A stretch of 64,000 bases of DNA from DATKWD01 sp035529695 (GTDB lineage: Bacteria > Actinomycetota > Acidimicrobiia > Acidimicrobiales > Salinilacustritrichaceae): the NCBI GenBank assembly GCA_035529695.1, contig DATKWD010000002.1:62001-126000 (forward strand), written 5' to 3'. The notes beneath the pieces are model-generated. The model made no database searches. It saw only the letters and a list, made by a program, of their open reading frames with translations, and was not told where the DNA came from. Of this stretch, positions 62,212 to 64,000 are shown in pieces. Within the stretch, counting starts at the first letter, position 1, and each line of letters opens with the position of its first letter. Position numbers and translations under genes: made by a program.

Positions 62212-62930
62212 TGGGTTGCGGCCGCATCGCCATCGATCTTTCCACCGACGCATCCGACTGCATTCTGCTGTCGGGCAACGGCTCGCCAGCTACTCCGCTG
62301 ACCGCGACGCCGATCCTGCGGCCCACGTTCGACCAGCCGCTCCCCACCCCCGCGGTGATGGCGAACGGGATCGAATGCACCCCGACCGGGCTCGTCGCCC
62401 CCCCGGACCGTCCTATCGGCGGCGGCTTCGGTGTGCAGGGGGTCGGCTCGTGGCCGATCATCTCGGTCGACATGGCTGGCGCTGGCCCTGGCGGCTCGGC
62501 TGCGTGGGGGCCACCGCTCGACGTGAGCATCATCAACGTCGACCCGAACCACAACGTGCTCGGCCTCGGGTTCTTGCTGATCCCCTCGTTCCACTTCATC
62601 CTCGAGCCGGGCGCGACGTGCTCGGTGTGGTGGGAGGCCCGGCGTGAGGCGATCAACGTCCCCGGTCCTGCTGTGACCCCCTACTTCGCCGGACTTGCTT
62701 GGCATTTGGAGAACAACGGGGCTGGCGTCATCCGTTACGACGTTCCTGCCTTCAACGAGCCGCCGACCAACAATGGGGGGGGGTTCCCGGCAGGGAGCGC
62801 CGTCTTCGACTTCATCGCCATCGGCTTCCAGGGGTACATCGAGACGACCGGGTTCACCGGGGCGAGCTCGGTGAGCGCGGGGATCTTCGGGTCCGGCTTC
62901 CAGTACGTCGACCTCGGACTCCCGGTATGA
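62211..62930 (+). CDS. 239-residue virion-type beta-rich protein
   Basis: MGCGRIAIDLSTDASDCILL. Strand-rich with hydrophobic, Gly-rich segments (SWPIISVDMAGAGPGGSAAW, GLGFLLIPSFHFILEPGATC) and a C-terminal IGFQGYIETTGFTGASSVS. It looks like a tail, spike or capsid-attached protein. No family is recognised. ATGA overlap with the next gene. Confidence 0.65.
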   Translation: MGCGRIAIDLSTDASDCILLSGNGSPATPLTATPILRPTFDQPLPTPAVMANGIECTPTGLVAPPDRPIGGGFGVQGVGSWPIISVDMAGAGPGGSAAWGPPLDVSIINVDPNHNVLGLGFLLIPSFHFILEPGATCSVWWEARREAINVPGPAVTPYFAGLAWHLENNGAGVIRYDVPAFNEPPTNNGGGFPAGSAVFDFIAIGFQGYIETTGFTGASSVSAGIFGSGFQYVDLGLPV

Positions 62931-63277
62931 GCTGGCCGGCCGGGACGGAGACCCGCACCTACTGGAAGGCTGGCGACGGCAACCCGTTCTCGGGTGGTTG
63001 CATCGGCTACGACTCGGTGTGGCGCAACAGCGACGGGGTGGTGATCGCCTCGAGCGGTGGCCGGCCGCCGGGAGCTGTCACGATCCCCGAGGCCGAGTAC
63101 GACACCCTCCTCGCGCAGTGCATCGCCGATGGGAACCAGACCGTCATCGACGGCGACGCTTGGCTCGCCGGGATGGACGCCGAACGAGAGGCCCTCCAGA
63201 TCGCCGCTAGGGGCAAGCTGGTCTCGGGTGACCCGCTCACCGCCGAAGAGGCCGCGATCATCACAGGGGGCCTCTGA
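62927..63277 (+). CDS. 116-residue structural-region protein
   Basis: MSWPAGTETRTYWKAGDGNP. Strand-rich head (CIGYDSVWRNSDGVVIASSG) and helical, acidic tail (IPEAEYDTLLAQCIADGNQT). It ends ATGA-coupled to the next gene. Role unknown. Confidence 0.65.
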   Translation: MSWPAGTETRTYWKAGDGNPFSGGCIGYDSVWRNSDGVVIASSGGRPPGAVTIPEAEYDTLLAQCIADGNQTVIDGDAWLAGMDAEREALQIAARGKLVSGDPLTAEEAAIITGGL

Positions 63278-64000
63278 TGGCCCGATGCGGGGGCTGCAAC
63301 CGGGTGGTGATCCCGCCGGGCCTCGACAACGACGCGCTCGTCCACGCCCCGGTCGCCGGTGTCCTGGCCGACGCCACCCGTTCGAACTGGCTCACCGGCC
63401 TCCCCACGGTCTCCGGGGCGTTCGCGAACAACCAGGGTGACCCAACGTCGACGGTGATCGCCGGCGACTACTCCGCGATCGTCGGTGGCCTCGGGAACCT
63501 CATCGACACGAACCCGCGGTCGGTGATCCTCGCCGGCCAAAGCAACGTCATCGACGCCGCGTTCGGCAGCAACGCCATCGTCGCCGGCGACCGGAACACC
63601 GTCACCCTCGGCGGCGCGAGCGCGTTCGCCGGGCACTCGGCGACCATCGGCGGCCAGGACCATCAGGTCGAAACGCACAACACCGTCATCGCCGGCGGGT
63701 CGTTCCACAGCGTCCTGTTCGGGGCCGGGCCGTTCGGGCCGCACAGCGTCTTCATCGGCGGCGGGTTCAGCCACACCCTGTCGGTCAATTCTGAGCGGTC
63801 TGCGATCATCGGCGGCCAGAGCCACACCATCACCGCGTCGAACGACTCGGCGATGACCGGCGGCGAGTTCAACGACATCGTGAGCTCGCCCTGCGCGGCA
63901 ATCCTCGGCGGCGCATCCCATCTGATCTCCTCAGCCCCCGACTCGGCGTGTGTCGCCGGCGATACCAACACCATCTCGACGCCGGCCACCTACGCGTTTC
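63277..64000 (+). CDS. Beta-roll repeat virion protein, cut by the window end
   Basis: 241 residues visible, no stop before 64000. The start MARCGGCNRVVIPPGLDNDA has a CxxC knuckle. From ~residue 50 it is built of repeats of about 14 residues of the form IIAGGxSNxIxxx (STVIAGDYSAIVGGLGNLID, SVILAGQSNVIDAAFGSNAI, NAIVAGDRNTVTLGGASAFA, HSVFIGGGFSHTL, SAIIGGQSHTI). This is a trimeric YadA/Hia-head-like beta-roll. It probably forms a fibre or capsid decoration. Confidence 0.75.
   Translation, partial: MARCGGCNRVVIPPGLDNDALVHAPVAGVLADATRSNWLTGLPTVSGAFANNQGDPTSTVIAGDYSAIVGGLGNLIDTNPRSVILAGQSNVIDAAFGSNAIVAGDRNTVTLGGASAFAGHSATIGGQDHQVETHNTVIAGGSFHSVLFGAGPFGPHSVFIGGGFSHTLSVNSERSAIIGGQSHTITASNDSAMTGGEFNDIVSSPCAAILGGASHLISSAPDSACVAGDTNTISTPATYAF

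Overview
The window is a piece of a high-GC tailed-phage (Caudoviricetes) genome, or a prophage-like relative, most likely infecting an actinobacterium. The phage assignment rests on recognisable terminase small and large subunits, portal, MuF-type head protein, prohead protease and major capsid protein. The actinobacterial host is an inference. It rests on the GC-rich codon use, the many apparently leaderless transcripts (a -10 hexamer 6-8 nt before an ATG), and families typical of actinobacteria and their phages: a tandem pair of DUF5925-type AAA ATPases, an ArdC antirestriction protein, DUF4326, DUF6011, DUF5131 and DUF2303. No integrase, DNA polymerase, helicase or lysis gene was recognised in this window.

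Layout. 0-4.6 kb: the end of a cut-off gene, a small leaderless gene, a tRNA with anticodon CAT, a ParB-MTase fusion, terS and terL. 4.6-8.16 kb: about 3.5 kb with no credible gene, full of short direct repeats and of a dispersed TGACCAGCG-type element. 8.16-27.4 kb: minus-strand operons of more than 40 mostly small genes joined by ATGA/GTGA overlaps. Recognisable members are a ParB/SNase fusion, DUF4326, a four-cysteine RecB/Cas4-like nuclease, many zinc-ribbon microproteins, DUF6011, a C5-cytosine MTase, a DUF5131 radical-SAM-like gene with an apparent frameshift, and an HNH protein. 27.45-29.32 kb (minus) and 34.73-36.15 kb (plus): two long gene-free transcription units with related 5' ends, related promoters and tetraloop terminators, read here as two paralogous giant noncoding RNAs. 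29.4-32.1 kb (minus): nucleotidase, DUF2303 and DEDDh exonuclease. 32.2-45.3 kb (plus): a paralogous pair of Cys-containing proteins, two tandem AAA ATPases, a RAMA-domain protein, two further MTases, a SLOG/DprA-like protein, an HTH regulator and ArdC. 45.3-51.8 kb: portal, MuF and a 1188-residue polyprotein with a 2H phosphoesterase and a prohead protease. 51.8-58.3 kb: a second accessory block with an ART-like protein, dNMP kinase, a papain-like peptidase and a GHKL ATPase-zincin fusion. 58.4-64 kb: major capsid protein with a fused scaffold, a second capsid-region protein and structural genes, ending inside a beta-roll repeat protein.

Regulation is unusually legible. About ten promoters carry an inverted repeat (TGTAG ... 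CTACA) whose right-hand part holds a -35 of the TTGACT/TTGCTT type. A second set carries GTAGC ... GCTAC over the -10. Most of the first set have a TGACCAGCG element 15-30 bp upstream. Many internal genes share a start-associated sequence close to AAGGAGACGCCGACATGGC. Together these suggest one or a few phage regulators coordinating scattered operons and the two large RNAs. Functions below come from motif reading only; no database search was run.
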